This document shows, in pieces, positions 1 to 11,579 of a stretch of 64,000 nt of DNA. The DNA lies in NCBI GenBank assembly GCA_963922205.1, contig CAWUHX010000024.1, positions 1,736,001-1,800,000 of the forward strand, given 5' to 3'. The stretch is from Romanomermis culicivorax. Its lineage: Eukaryota > Nematoda > Enoplea > Mermithida > Mermithidae. The notes under the pieces are model-generated. The model was not told the DNA's origin. It saw only the letters and a list, made by a program, of their open reading frames with translations, and did not search any database. The position numbers were made by a program, and so were the translations under genes. Each line of letters starts with the position of its first letter. Within the stretch, counting starts at the first letter, position 1.

Positions 1-1976
1 AATATGAATAATTTTCTCCTACAGTGATTCCTGAATCAAAAAATGAATAATTTCGCTTTAGATAGTTTGACAAAAAATTTACACTAGGAATATCTGTTAA
101 TACAGAGGTCCCCAAAGTCAGATTCTTCAGGTAGGGGTAAAATTGAAAATTTGCGGGGTAGTGTTGCTAAATGTCCACTAAACACGTCATTTTGTCTCAA
201 AATTAGGCAGCCTGTGATCAATTTTACGGACTTTAGGTAGGGGTAATAACCCCCCTCATACCCCTCCCCATGGGGCGCTCTGTGTTAATACCTAGTCATA
301 CGACAAAAGAAATAATTTGTAGTAAGTATGTGAATAATTGTATGATTTCTAAACAACCAGTCGTAAAATCAGAAAATCCGATTATTTTCAGTTTATAATC
401 TGATAAGACATTCGCAGTAAGAAGCTACGATAATCTGTGAAGGGAAACAGATTCCCGTGTAAACATACATGTGAATGGTACCAGTTTCAGGCCAGGGATA
501 AATCCCAAAATCGTTGGGTAGCAAATTTTTTCCCTAAAATTATAAAAGTACAGTTTATTTAGGATACCAACATGATATTCAGTTATTTATACTGACTGGC
601 ACTTTTAATGTTCAGTGTGAATATCGATTTGTCAATAATGGAGCAAAGAAATGTTATTTGGCTGCCTTTTTCTGCTGAGATGTGCAATCAACAGGATCCT
701 AATGGTGATTTATGAAATAAAAAACATCTGACACAACACCAAATATCTTTTGTACAATTTGTAATGAGTCTACAAAAAGTATTGCAGGTTTAATCTTATA
801 ACTGAAAAACATATTTAAAAATTATATTTTGAGATAAAACATAGCATCAGCATTAGCTGGATTATAGGTTTCAAAGTTCTTGGGGGGGGGGGTTGGTGGG
901 GGACCCCCCAACTTGGCCAACCCTGTACCCAAAATTATTTACCCCCCCAACCCCCCCCCCCAGTTTGGAAAAAATTAAAAAAATTTGCAAAAAAGTGTAT
1001 GTTTTTTAGCCTTTTTTCGGGAAAAATTTCGACTTTTTCTACTCCCCCCCAAAATTTCGGATTTACCCCCCCCCAACTGGTCGGAGGTCTTACAGGTATG
1101 TCTGGAGCCTCACCTGCTTGTCGAGCCACATGCAAGTATCGTTTCAGAAAAAAACTATGGTGACTGGTTAGTGGCAACAGAACAAAAATGCAAAAAGTCA
1201 GATAATAAATCCCTGGCCTTAGTCTTTGCTGACGAGACAGTAAGTCTATGTGTTCATGACAACCTGTTAATTAGACAACCACTCATACATGCACACCGGG
1301 TATGGATTTACCCAATCCTAAAAAATTTGGCAAACGTTTTCTATAGGCCAAAAATTTAGCAAAAGTTTACTATAGGCCGAAAATTTGGCGAAGTAAAATG
1401 CAACAAACATTTTGAAAAGATTAGATTACAAAAACAGGTCAATTTAAAACACAGTTTATGATTAATGTCAGCAAACAACTTTGTTGAGTAATTATTGATA
1501 CAAAAGGCAATAAATGTTCATTTTAAAGTAAAAAAGTTACTATGTACCTGCTGATTTCTGGAAAAAAATTACTTAAGAACTAATTTTGGTCATTTTCTAT
1601 ACCCAGGGCCCTTTAACCGTGTGTATATATGCAACCACTGATTGTACAGCTGAAGACTGGTTGGCCAAAATTGGCTGACAGTAAATCCCAGACCTAAGGC
1701 CCATCCCGGGGATAGTCCCCTAGCTCCCCCCCCCTATGCGCATGTATGGGTGTAAACGACCTTATAATAAACGTACTTAGTTAGAATTAATTGCTAATTG
1801 CTTTTCTAAAATTCATAACGAATTACTGTAACCCTGGAATCATGAAAAGAGAAGTTTTCGGTGAATTATGCGATGAAAAAGTCATATTCCAAATGGCCCT
1901 GAAAAGAAAACAGATGCTCATGCAAATAAAAAATCTGAATAAGCAGCCGTTTTTTTCTCACTTTGACTGTAGCAGC
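1..1976. other. AT-rich intergenic DNA, no gene seen
   Basis: I see no coding segment with recognisable domains here. The open frames at 985-1359 and 1791-1979 are short, low in complexity and not backed by splice signals. The only clear structure is the run of G and C tracts near 0.88-1.08 kb, listed separately. Confidence 0.6.
882..1080. repeat. G-tract/C-tract low-complexity block
   Basis: A run of about 11 G at 882-892 is followed by GG-rich sequence and then several C runs (905-910, 942-948, 951-961, 1045-1052, 1066-1074). The G block can pair with the C blocks as a hairpin, or fold as a G-quadruplex on either strand. Similar tracts occur at 29144-29160 and 32449-32480. No coding meaning is inferred. 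Confidence 0.7.
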
Positions 1977-3505
1977 TAGTGGGGATGTTCCGTTAACCGA
2001 AATCGTGGAAACCATCTTTTTTCAAAAACCGGAACCTCGAGCTTTATGCGGCTAGTATTTTTTGGTTTCCACATCTATTAAGGATATTTCATCCAAAAGC
2101 TGCATTTTGTATGTGTTATGTCGAGACAGTTTTTTGTATTATGAATTAAATTTTTCAATACTTTCTGTTTAAAATTCTATGGATGTTTCGTTCATTAATT
2201 ATAATAGTTGAACAAACATTTCTTCTTTCCAGTCTTATTCGATGTCTCTGTACTAGAGTGCAAATGCTTAAGACAACTAATTTTAACATCAGATCATTGC
2301 TTTTTTCCACGAATTAATGTAAAAAAAATTTCAGAATGTAGAAAAAAATTTGGCGTCTTTCCACAAACGTGGAAAAAAATTTGTGACATGGCGTTTTTCC
2401 ACGTTATTTCCACAGAATTTTCCGCGGTCTTTCCATATATGTTGAAAGAAAGTTGGGGGGAAAACAGAGCATCAGATCGCCAATAATTCCATATTTTGCA
2501 CGAGATCGATGGTTGACCATGTATGCACATATACTGAGTTGTCGAAAATGTTGATGTTGAGAATGTTGAGAAGACTCTTCAATGTTTGACCGAATGGATT
2601 TGACATGTTTCGCATTTTTCATGAGCAAAAATACATTACTAATCAATATACAGCACTTTCAATATTCAGTGAACATATACTCTCATTTCTAGACAAGAAG
2701 TGACATTCTGGAATTTTTTTACGTTTATGATACAATTGTTGAAGTTCGAAAGCATTTTGTGTAAAACTGAACTGGTTACAATTAATCGGGTATAACCCAT
2801 AACCGCGAACGGCTCATTAGCGTGAAATTGTCAAAATCGCGAAAATATTATGTGCTACGCTACACTATCCCGTTATTTCATCTAGCTTGGCTAGTAATTA
2901 AAAAATTGCGCGTGATTACGCCGGTCAATAAATGAAAATGATTTTTGTTGACTGTTTTAGAGTACATGAAATTTTAAAAATTATCCAACGTCAAGTCCCT
3001 TCAAGTTACGTACGACAATCAGTGTTTTTTTTTGCTGTCGGCAAATGAAAATTTCTAGCGGCAAATGAACTTTGAGTCGTCATTTGTACATGTACAAACG
3101 AGAAGAATCAAAAATTTTGCCGAAATTTGTAACAAAAATTGAGATTTCCGCTTGTCTCAGCGGAACTGTGCTGCATGTTGTGAACCGCGCCTTATTACTG
3201 TGGTAAAAATTTTATGATTTTCCAAATATTGAAAATTTTGGAATTTTTGGGATGGAAATAATAAATTGAGTCTTAATTGAATTGAAGTACTTAGATAAAT
3301 CAGTAGGTTTAACTTTGTTTTCGTTGTCAATTTTTATTAGTTTTTACCTCACCCGCAATTCTTCAGATATCAAGTGGGGAAAATTTTTTTTAAATTCTTC
3401 CCACCAAGCAATTTTGCTCACTTTTTCAGGTGCTAAATATGACTTACTCATGCACTCCTTTTTATAGAAATCTGTTATTTTACTTTGAACTGACCTGATA
3501 ATAAT

Positions 3506-3901
3506 ATGGCTACTCGTTGTTACAAATTCAACCCGACATGGCTAAAAATATTTACTTGGCTTCATGTAATCGACATCAAAAGCTGAAAGGCTTATTGTCA
3601 GGTGTGTAAAGATGAAAAAGCTAATAGTACGTTGGCGTCCAAAAAAATTTTGCCTACCTGGCGTATTGATGGTCTCAAGCACCATGACAAACATGACAAG
3701 GTGCATTTAAAAGCCGTCGAGTGCCAAAAACTACGCCCACAAAACCAAATTCAAAAATGTACCCAAAAAGCTTTAGAAAAGTGCAATAGCAACGTGATCA
3801 ATGTGATGCGAAAAGTTTTGTTCGTTGTCCAAAATAATTTACCTATTTCAAAATCGAGCGTGCGGCCCTGCACGGTGTTGAATAAATTTTGTTGTTGTTG
3901 A
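3506..3901 (+). pseudogene. hAT transposase N-terminal fragment (BED-type finger)
   Basis: Read from the ATG at 3506, the frame gives a short aromatic segment (FNPTWLKIFTWL), then a stop TGA at 3584-3586, then a C-x-x-C motif (CQVCKDEK), a Trp, and an H-x4-H motif of the type LKHHDKHDKVH. It ends with VMRKVLFVVQNNLPISK. This is the pattern of the BED/TTF-type zinc finger and following helix at the N-terminus of ZNF862-like hAT transposases, in which a conserved 'KNxLPI' segment follows the finger. The family assignment is from motif memory, not a search. The frame is lost at 3901 and no RNase-H-like catalytic core or C-terminal dimerisation domain is visible downstream, so this is a relic. 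The internal stop and lack of downstream exons argue against a domesticated gene. Confidence 0.6.
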
Positions 3902-4011
3902 GTATTTTTTTGATTTTTAGAGCGGTCTCACTTCTTCTAAAATCATAATATATTTGATTCGATATCTGTACCAATAAGTACCCAAACAAAATCACTGAAA
4001 AAACTAATATT

Positions 4012-4095
4012 TTCATTGTACAAATATGTACAAATGAAAATTGCCTACTCGTTTGTACATGTGCAAATGGGTCATGTACAAAAAAAAACACTGAC
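4012..4095. repeat. Short dispersed repeat rich in TTTGTACATGT (copy 1)
   Basis: The segment holds repeated GTACAAAT/ATTTGTAC units and the string CATGTGCAAATGGGTCATGTAC. A related copy lies inverted at 39262-39362 with the same order of motifs, and a shorter piece at 3086-3113. It is probably a MITE or other small repeat; no coding potential. Confidence 0.5.
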
Positions 4096-5023
4096 GACAA
4101 TTAAACATAAAAATAACTGTTTGCTTCAACGAGCCTTTCGCCCTACTGGGCTCATTGATGTTTCTGAAACTCAATCCAAAAAATCGATACAGAAAGAATC
4201 TATGAAAAAAATACTGCTATCAGTTTTAGAAGAGTAAAAAAATTCTCATTGTATAAAAATCTTTGGGCAATCTTCGTATATGTACACTGAGAGGCTCGTA
4301 TAAAAAAGGCAGTGTTAATTACTGGGCAAAAGCTTATAGAACATTACCTGATCAATATATTATATAGTCACAACAGTTCTAGTCAGGTGAAGAACCGTTT
4401 GAAGACCCAGAAGACTACACGTATGCCTTTTCAAATAAATTCGATTAGGAAAAAATTTTACCAAGATTCTACGAATTTATTTCTGATTCAACAGACAGTG
4501 TAACTGCATAATTCATATCAAAAGCATTAAAAACTTGCTTGTTAATGTTATCCACCATGACAACTGTTTCTGCCTACGTAATAGACTTGCATTAAAAAAT
4601 GTTTAACATATGTTGTTATATTTAGATACTTATTTTGATTGAAAAAACACACTACATGCTTATCTTTTGCTTTTAACGTATCTAAACCGAAACTGCGGAT
4701 TCGAAAATTTTAAAACCGAAACCGGAAAACACGAAAAAGTGGAAGCGGGCCATCTCTAACAGTTGGAAAAATGAAACATTTGTTCACGATGCATGGTCGT
4801 CATCATCTTTGGATATTTTTGTATTCCGATGCTCATTTGAAAATGAATAGACTATAGTAAAAAATCTACGGTAATCCTGTTAAAATTTCCAGAGTTGACT
4901 TCGGTAATCTTGAAAATATTTTTTGACTGGGTCACCCGACGTGTAAAGTAAGAAAAATTACCAGGGCATACATGTAATTGGGGAGGAAGTGCCATAGGAA
5001 CGCCCCCCCCCAGAATCATCGGC

Positions 5024-5084
5024 CATATGGCTAGCCACTAGGTGACCGCCCACTGGATTTGTCAATTCTATGGCTAGCCATATG
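5024..5084. repeat. Perfect 14-bp inverted repeat (hairpin)
   Basis: CATATGGCTAGCCA at 5024-5037 is the exact reverse complement of 5071-5084, with a 33-bp loop. It follows a C-run (5003-5011) and lies in a repeat-like stretch with relatives near 22080-22180 (same CCATATGGC word and the same 'tttttgaac' sequence nearby). Confidence 0.6.
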
Positions 5085-5701
5085 TTAGTCATTGCGACCC
5101 CCATACTTTTGGTCGGAAAAATTATGAAAAATCAAAATTTTTTGAACAAAAAATGGTCAAAAATGTCAATTTTCTCGGCGCTTCGCGCCATACATTTTTT
5201 ACAGTTTTTAAAGTCAAAAATTACTATTTTTTGAACTGTTGGATTTTTTGTTGAATAAATCGACTTGTTACCTTCAGGGCTCCTTCCCTAAAATTTCGGG
5301 GGATCGGCGACTCCTGGCTTCAAAGGGTCGCTCGACCCCCAAGACCTCAGGACTCCGTTACATGTATGGACCAGGGTAATTCTGCATGAATAGTTTTAAT
5401 TCCTAACACAATAACCCTTGAATCAAGAAACACAATTTCAGTAAATGTGATAAAAAATTATTTTGAGGAAGTATTTGCAGTAATTTTATGATGGTCTCGA
5501 TAAAGTCTTGACTACTGTAATCCTCTATGGTTAAAGTGTCAAAATCTGCTACAGTAATCTGTCAAAATGTATAATTTTGAACTGCAGTTGATTTTTTAAA
5601 TCTAGAAGTATATTTTCAGTATATATATTAGTTGAAAAATATCCAAGGTGGGGAAAATTTTCCACATATCAGCATCATAGTAAAACCTCTGATTTTTTCA
5701 G

Positions 5702-5907
5702 GCATGCAAAATAGAGAAGTTGTGGAACAGGTGGAAAAGGGCTACCGCATGCCGCAACCCCGCGGTTGCCCTGATCCCGTCTACGAAATGATGCTAAAAT
5801 GTTGGGATACTGTACCGGAGAATAGACCGACGTTCGAACATCTGTACCATTATTTCGATGACTATTTTGTTTCGGCTCAAAGTAGCTACGCGCCTAGCGA
5901 CGGTTAA
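5702..5907 (+). CDS. Src-family tyrosine kinase, last coding exon
   Basis: The exon starts after a consensus acceptor (ttttttcag ending at 5701) and the first codon is completed by one base from the previous exon. It encodes the end of a tyrosine kinase domain: GMQNREVVEQVEKGYRMPQP, then a Cys/Pro-rich turn, LKCWDTVPENRPTFEHL (the conserved CW...P..RPTF motif of subdomain XI), then a short tail with a single tyrosine in SSYAPSDG before TAA. Src-family kinases end this way, and the tail tyrosine corresponds to the C-terminal inhibitory site that Csk phosphorylates in vertebrates. That the site is used here is inference. No upstream exons (ATP-binding lobe, SH2, SH3) are recognisable in the 5.7 kb to the left, so they must lie beyond the window or past a long intron. 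A search against nematode Src-1/Src-2 would settle orthology. The exon is intact, unlike the transposon genes around it. Confidence 0.88.
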
Positions 5908-6608
5908 TAACGATCTTTGTTCACAAATGCTACAGCAAGAAAAGGATACACTATGAAAAATGTGGCAGCGCATCATAAGTATAGTAATAGTTATATGTTT
6001 TGTTGTAAATGTTTCCATTTTCGTGTTACAGTTTATACTTTTGATATTGTTACAGTAAGAAAAAATGATTCGTTTTTAATCTCTATTGTCGTGTACGCTT
6101 CTCTGTGTATCGTATGTTCAGCCTTCGATATAATTATTTTTTCACTTTTGTACTAACGTTCTGTTTTTTTGAACCTGAATTTTTACATTTCATGCTTATT
6201 CTTAAACGTTCAGTAAATGTCAAGTGTGTTTTAGAATGCGAACAGTATTTGTCGAATAGATAGCTTGTGTATCAAATATCTATTTTCGAACTACAATATT
6301 TAATCTGAATTTTTGACCTGCGCTCCCCAGGACGTTTTTTCGCTTCAAAATGCTTATGGGCGCTTTCAAACATCCTGATATGTTTCTAGGACCGTTAATT
6401 CATTTAAATTGAGGAAAAAATAGAAATTTTCGAGTTTGAAGCACCGTTTTTCCTCTTGTGAAAAAAAATTAGAAATGAGGAAAGAAATTTTGAGCATGGT
6501 TCTCACTGTGTAAACCGGAAATTGAGATTTTCTCTCGCTGGCTTGAAATTTTTCAAACATCTTCAGCGGGAACATTTGCATTTGTGAACTATGACGATTG
6601 AAGACATT
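5908..6608. other. 3' flank of the kinase exon, repeat fragments
   Basis: No further coding exon is seen. The part at 6330-6445 resembles 29425-29560 (same words around GACGTTTTTTCGCTT and GAAATTTTCGAGTTTGA), so it is a short copy of a dispersed repeat family that also has longer copies at 29.4-30.3 and 39.4-40.2 kb. No obvious poly(A) signal is placed with confidence. Confidence 0.5.
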
Positions 6609-6809
6609 ACTAGTTTATTAGAAAATGCCCCGATGGGGCAGAAAAAAGAAGAATATACTTGCTTGAATAGTTGCCAAGCAAGAAAAAGGATTGAACTAGA
6701 TTTTTGAGAACTTGGGTTAAAGCTGGAAAAAATTCACTTTCGTTATATTGGATTTTCATTCTTTCTCAAAAAAATTTTTTCCATTGCTGGAAAGAAGTAT
6801 ATTCTGCAG
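6609..6809 (+). repeat. About 200-bp repeat, inverted copy at 17511-17712
   Basis: Starting at ACTAGTTTATTAGAAAATGC and running through GCCCCGATGGGGCAG, this segment is matched in reverse complement at 17511-17712 with scattered changes and small indels. The two copies flank the LTR element and its neighbours. They are probably two members of one dispersed repeat family in opposite orientation. Confidence 0.75.
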
Positions 6810-6874
6810 AATCGTGCATTTTGTCCTTCTCCTGGCATCAACAATAGTAAAATTTTTCCATATGAAAATTATAT

Positions 6875-6878
6875 GCAC
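6875..6878. repeat. Target site duplication, left copy
   Basis: GCAC directly precedes the left LTR and is repeated directly after the right LTR at 16268-16271. Confidence 0.85.
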
Positions 6879-7784
6879 TGTAATGACCAGATTTTGTGAA
6901 GCACTTTACTTTAACCAAATGAACGTTACGGCAATGAAACGGGGCCCGGGGAGATGGGCGATTCGACAATACGGGGGCAATACAGATACCAATCGATGGC
7001 TGCTTTGAGGCATCGACAACAAACATGAAAGAACGCGGTCTCAGCTTGCAAATAATGAACGGGCCTCCGTTTAACTGCTTTTGTAAAAATGGCTGCTTGC
7101 AAATACAAAACTAGACGAGTGTGGTTTGAAAAACGCAGAATTTAATAATCACATATGATAATAAAATCACGCTTTGCTTCTCTTTAAATACGACCTTTTT
7201 GGCCACTCCCTGGGCATCGCAGGAGGTCGTGCTTCTGTCCATCTTCTTCCACCAATCATCCCTTCCTGCTTTACTTTTCATGCTTATTTAGTCACACCCT
7301 TCTAATGCTTTTCTAGTATGGTATGCTTTTCGTGTATTGCTTGCTTCCTACGGTGGGCTTAGCCACACCTCTGTGCTTCTGTGCATGCTTCCTGTATCTG
7401 TTTCTCTGAATACACATGTTTTGTGGGGCCGTAGCTACTGTTACACTTGAGACTACTGTCTGGCGGGGCTTTTACTTATTTTACTGTGTGCAGGTGTTGT
7501 TTACGATTTTTACGGGGGATTACGGTAGCCGTGGAATGTGTAGTTTAGTGTAGGTTCTCGGGGACCAGCTGCCGTTTGTGCAAATTAATTGGGGCATCTT
7601 AATTGGGCTACCGGGGTGTGAAGGGATCAAAATAAAGTACTTCACGTAATTTTATAGGAATGTTTGGGTGTGAATCCCAGACACCCTTGAGACAATAAAT
7701 AGGAAAATGAAATAATATTTAATAAATGTCTATCACATACAGTATGCTATATATTTACAGTACTGCCTTAGCAAGTACATTACA
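6879..7784 (-). repeat. 3' LTR of the gypsy element (minus-strand sense)
   Basis: 906 bp, bounded by TGTAATG at the left and CATTACA at the right on the plus strand. It matches the LTR at 15358-16267 along its whole length. Most of it is nearly identical, but the first 140 bp or so (the U5 end in element sense) carry many substitutions, including several G-to-A type differences. The unevenness may reflect mutation, or conversion with another family member. Confidence 0.92.
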
Positions 7785-7799
7785 TTTCCCTCCTTCCGG
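7785..7799 (-). promoter_or_regulatory. Polypurine tract (plus-strand priming site)
   Basis: On the minus strand, CCGGAAGGAGGGAAA abuts the 3' LTR directly, as the primer site for plus-strand DNA synthesis must. Confidence 0.85.
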
Positions 7800-7866
7800 A
7801 GTTGAACGTCCTCGTTCAAGGGTTTTGAGGGTGAGGAGGGGTGGGGGTAGTTGCCATAGGTGCTTC

Positions 7867-9189
7867 TCAAGGGTGAAAAGGGGTTGTCTCATTTACATGT
7901 ATGGTAAATGTGATATTCTTATGGGGGTGTTGGAGTGTAATGTTGGGGTATATGGAATTTGTAACTGTATAGGGCCCGTTTTGGCGAGGGAGGAATTTGG
8001 GAGTCAGCCCTTGTTTACACGAATGATTTTTGTAGAGAATAAGATCACCTGCCTTGTAATGGATGTTTTGAGCATGCTTTTTATACTGATGGGTATAGTG
8101 ATCTTGGGCTTTTTGTAAGCTTTTCTGCACGGTTGAGAGTGCTCCTGTAAAATGTGATTTTACACGAAGAGCGTAGTCCTCTAAATCAATCATGTAGGAC
8201 CTGGGGAAAAAATTTAAGGCTGCATCTGATGGAAGATTGGCCTGTCTACCATGGAGCAATTCAAATGGGGGATACAAGGTGCTATCATTCTTATGAATGT
8301 TAATGGAAAAAATGGCATAGGGTAAATAAGTATCCCAATCAGTGTGATTTGAATTGATGTACATGCGGATATGGGTGGCTAGTGTTTGGTTGCAACGCTC
8401 AACTTCCCCATTGGCAATGGGATGGTATGGAGTGGTATGAATTTTCTGAGTATTGCATAAACTAGTGATCCGTGAAAAGAGATCTGATACAAAATCGGAG
8501 CCATGATCACAATGGATGATTTTTGGGGTGCCATGACGGCAAACAATTTTGGTTACAAATAATTTGAGGATGGTGGCTGCAGTGATATCGGGGGTCGGAA
8601 ATGCCTCCACATACTTGGTGAAATAATTGATGAGAACGACAATAAATCAGTTGCCGTCTTCAGTGAGGGGTAACGGCCCCATGCTATCAACACCGACTCT
8701 ATTAAATGGGTCAGTTGGCTGAGTTGGTACCAGATTTGCATGTATTCTGTGTCATAGGGCTTTCTGTGTCTGGCATGGGTGGCAAGTTTTGCAGTAACGT
8801 TTGATATCACGGCTCATTTGGGGCCAAAAATATTTCTGCTGGAGCAAGTGTAAAGTTTTCTGGGCAGCGAAATGGCCTGTGAATTTGCTGTCATGATGTG
8901 AGACGATGAGATGCTGGACTTGTGACTTGGGGATGTATAGTTTTGCCTGTTTGTTGACTATACGAAAGAGGATGTTTTGATGCAATGCGAATTTGATCAT
9001 AGTAAGGGGGTGTTTTTTGGCGATTTTTGCTAAAATACTTTGGACAGTTGGATCAGTGCGTTGAAGTTCAGCAAAATTTTTCTGCTGCTCTTCTTGTTCA
9101 GTTGCTTTGGCCTCAAGAACAGAATTGATGGTGGATATTTCAGGGCGGGTTTCTAGTTGCTCAATGTCAAAGGATTGCTTTGCTGTCAC
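7867..9189 (-). pseudogene. Integrase region of pol (broken)
   Basis: Integrase inserts the reverse-transcribed DNA into the genome. From the high-coordinate end it shows an N-terminal HHCC finger (histidines near LIVSHHDSKFTGHF, then CKTCHPC, about 8770-8920). The core follows with the usual aspartate, aspartate and glutamate positions; the second and third lie in HCDHGSDFVSDLF and NGEVERCNQTL (about 8400-8520). A C-terminal GPY-type module (LPRQNGPYTVTN, near 7930-7970) follows. The frame changes between the finger and the core, and an in-frame TGA sits near 8647 just before the KYVEAFPTPD segment, so the copy is inactive. No chromodomain is seen at the end. The gene stops at 7867, 68 bases before the polypurine tract, which leaves no room for an envelope gene after pol. 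Confidence 0.88.
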
Positions 9190-9238
9190 TGAGGGGAACC
9201 GAGAAATGTCATCTGCATTGCCGTTAGCAGTGCCTTTC

Positions 9239-10075
9239 TTAGGTCGAATGTCTAATTGAATATGAGAGGGCTAATCCCCAACGGGCAATGCAAGGGGATG
9301 GGTTTTCCTTCTGTAAGACTGCCTGAACTGCAGTATTGTCAGTGTGTACAATAACATGTTGCTGGAAAAGATAGGGGCGGAAATACTTGACAAACTCATA
9401 TACTGCAAGGGTTTCTAATTCAGTTATTTGGTAGTTGCCTTCTGCGGGTTTTAATGTGCGGCTCCCAAAAGCAATGGGGCGTTCCTGACCTTTATTGTCT
9501 AGCTGGCTGAGAATGGTGCCGATTCCGAGTTTAGAAGCGTCAGTTTGCAAAATGAATGGTTTTGTGAAATCGGGATTTTGCAGGATTGGGGCATGAATTA
9601 GCAATTCTTTTAGTTTAGTGAATGCGTTTTGCTGTTCAGGCCCCCATGAAAACTCTGAATTCTTTTTGAGTAGGGTTGTGAGGGGGCTGGAAATTTAGGA
9701 GGGATTCGGGATGAATCTACGATAATAAGAGGGTAGGCCAAGGAATGACTTAACCTCTTTGGAGCTTTTTGGGGTGGGGATGTCATAAATGGACTGCTTC
9801 TTATTGGGGTCTGGTGAAATGCCTTGCTGAGAAATGATGTGGCCTAAGTATTCGACTTGGGGCTGGCAAAATTTGCATTTTTGTATGTTTAGTTTAAGGC
9901 CTGCTTGGGAGAAATGGGCAAGAATAGTGTCTAAACCTTCCAGCATTGGGCATGGGAGTCTGCCAAGACTAAAACATCATCGAGATATACAAGGCATGTG
10001 TTCCATTGCAGTCCTGAGAGGATAACATCCATTAGCCTCTGGAATGTTCCAGAGGTTCCAGAATCTAATGGACGC
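9239..10075 (-). pseudogene. Reverse transcriptase palm/thumb and RNase H (broken)
   Basis: The catalytic YLDD box of reverse transcriptase is encoded near 9975-9990, within CLVYLDDVLVLAD, in a frame different from the part upstream. The connection segment follows (KLNIQKCKFCQPQVEYLGH, then FLGLPSYYRRFIPN, 9695-9946). RNase H is at 9239-9604 and shows FILQTDASKLGIG, then the ELETLAVYEFVKYFRPYL stretch with its glutamate, and VHTDNTAVQ with the third acid. These are the standard motifs of Ty3/gypsy pol. At least two frame changes (near 10070 and near 9650) and the stop at 9694 break the frame. Together with the protease and integrase parts this is one pol reading unit. Confidence 0.88.
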
Positions 10076-11460
10076 TATCCTCTTGGGACTGCGGTAGGGG
10101 GGTTGGTGAGACCAAAGGGGAGATAGTTGAACTGATATTGGCCAGCTGAGCAATTAAATGCAGTTTTTTCTCTGTCTGCTTGTGCAATGGGAATGGAATA
10201 ATAGGCATTGGATTGGTCAAGAGAGGTAAAGTATTTCATTCCATGCAGGGTGTCTAGGATTTCGTTTATGCAGGGCAGGGGATAGGTATCTTTTTTTGTT
10301 ACTTTATTGAGGCCTCTAAAATCAATGCATAAATGATGGCCTCCATCTTTTTTGGGGACTAAAACTGTGTTGGTACACCATGGAGAATTGCTCTGGCTAA
10401 TGACACCTGCTGCTGCGAGTTGCTCAACTTCTGCTTGTATGATTTGCTTTTCCTTTGGGGAGGTACGAAAGAGGTGCCTGCCTATGGGTTGGGAGCCATT
10501 GGTGTCAATTGTATGTGAAACAAGGGTGGTTCTACCTATGTCCATTTTGGATTTAGCATATAATGTAGGATACTTGGATAGGGCCTGTAGGAGTTGAGTT
10601 TTTTCGGTTTCTGTGAGGTCACTGGAGGTTAAATTAATGTTTTCTTTTAACCATGTGAATGTATCAAAATAGTTTGGCTGGTTTTGCGTTGAGGGGGTTA
10701 CTTTAGCCGAAGCATCTTGTTTTGGGATGTAACAGGAGACTGTACTGATGCATGTTCCAGGGTAAAGAGTTTGTGCTGTGTCTTGTGTGTTGGGGACCGA
10801 TATGCGTATGCGACTGTTTTGGTTTTCAGAGACACAAGCTGCGAAATGAACTTTGGGATTATGTTTGGGTTTTGGAGTAAATTCAAGCTGCTTAACTTGC
10901 AGGTACAATTTGGGCAAGGGGACAGTAAATCCCGTGTGTGTAGGGGGTGGTAATTCTAATTTTTCGTCTAGATAGGTGCCACCATGGGTCAAAAGGGGGC
11001 TATATTCTAGGCCATCACAAGGTAGTATAACATTGCCAAATTTGACCTGAGATTTCTGATTGTTGATAGTGTATTCCGAAAATCGACTGAGAAAGTTTTT
11101 ACCTAGGAGGACGTCTGCTGTGCAATCTTTTTGGACATGGACCATTATTGTTTCCTGGATAGATTGGGCTGTTACTGTAACAAACGTGGTTCCTAGAAAG
11201 TGAATCGGGAGGTCATTTACTGCTTTTGCTTGGACTAGCCGGGGTTTCATGTCTAACTGTAAAATTTGAGGGATCCATGAATCAATGAGTGAGTATAGGG
11301 CACCAGTGTCAATCATGCCTTTTGTAATTAGTTTGCCATTAAGTGTGATTGGAATGTGAGGGGTATGTTTCTCAGGTACATTCTGGGGTGGCTTGTTTGA
11401 TCCAGATTGGTGAATTTGATTAATGAGTTCGATTGCAGGGTTCTGGGGGTATCGATATCG
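10075..11460 (-). pseudogene. Protease and N-terminal half of reverse transcriptase
   Basis: An aspartic protease with the active-site motif MIDTGALYSLID lies at the start (about 11285-11316), and VLLGKNFLSRF, the usual second conserved region, follows about 90 residues later. Reverse transcriptase begins near 10600 with the PIGRHLFRTSPKEKQII segment, then NSPWCTNTVLVPKKDGG, CIDFRGLNKVTKKDTYPLP and SLDQSNAYYSIPI, with the first catalytic aspartate in SLDQSNAYY. The frame is open upstream of the first ATG to about 11460 (KPPQNVPEKHTPHIPI), so the true start may depend on frameshifting or a splice from env. It breaks at 10075 inside the 'PFGL..P' region. Length and domain order are normal for Ty3/gypsy; the only oddity is the glycoprotein gene just upstream. 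Confidence 0.88.
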
Positions 11461-11579
11461 ACAATGACCTATTTCTGCTGTGTTTGTGCCCCACGACGAT
11501 TAGCTAATTCTAGGAGAGCATGGCCAAATAATGATGATGGGGGAATGGTCTCATGTAAAAGTCTGTTGTGTGATGGTAT

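Larger units (their letters stand above)
1977..4758. mobile_element. Decayed hAT-like DNA transposon (candidate)
   Basis: The left edge begins TAGTGGGGATG and the right edge, read on the minus strand, begins TAGAGATGGCCC. This resembles the short TAG-type terminal inverted repeats of hAT elements. Both edges then hold sequence rich in AACCGAAA/CCGGTTTCGG. A BED/hAT transposase fragment lies inside at 3506-3901, which is what led me to these borders. I cannot see a clean 8-bp target duplication, so the exact ends are uncertain. The rest is AT-rich and broken. Confidence 0.45.

Noticed and set aside
1-5700. Upstream exons of the Src-type kinase
   Set aside because: No kinase, SH2 or SH3 motif is recognisable to the left of 5702; open frames there are AT-rich or transposon-derived.
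7726-8118. 130-aa plus-strand open frame
   Set aside because: It runs antisense through the LTR end and the integrase gene, whose minus-strand frame has clear domain motifs.
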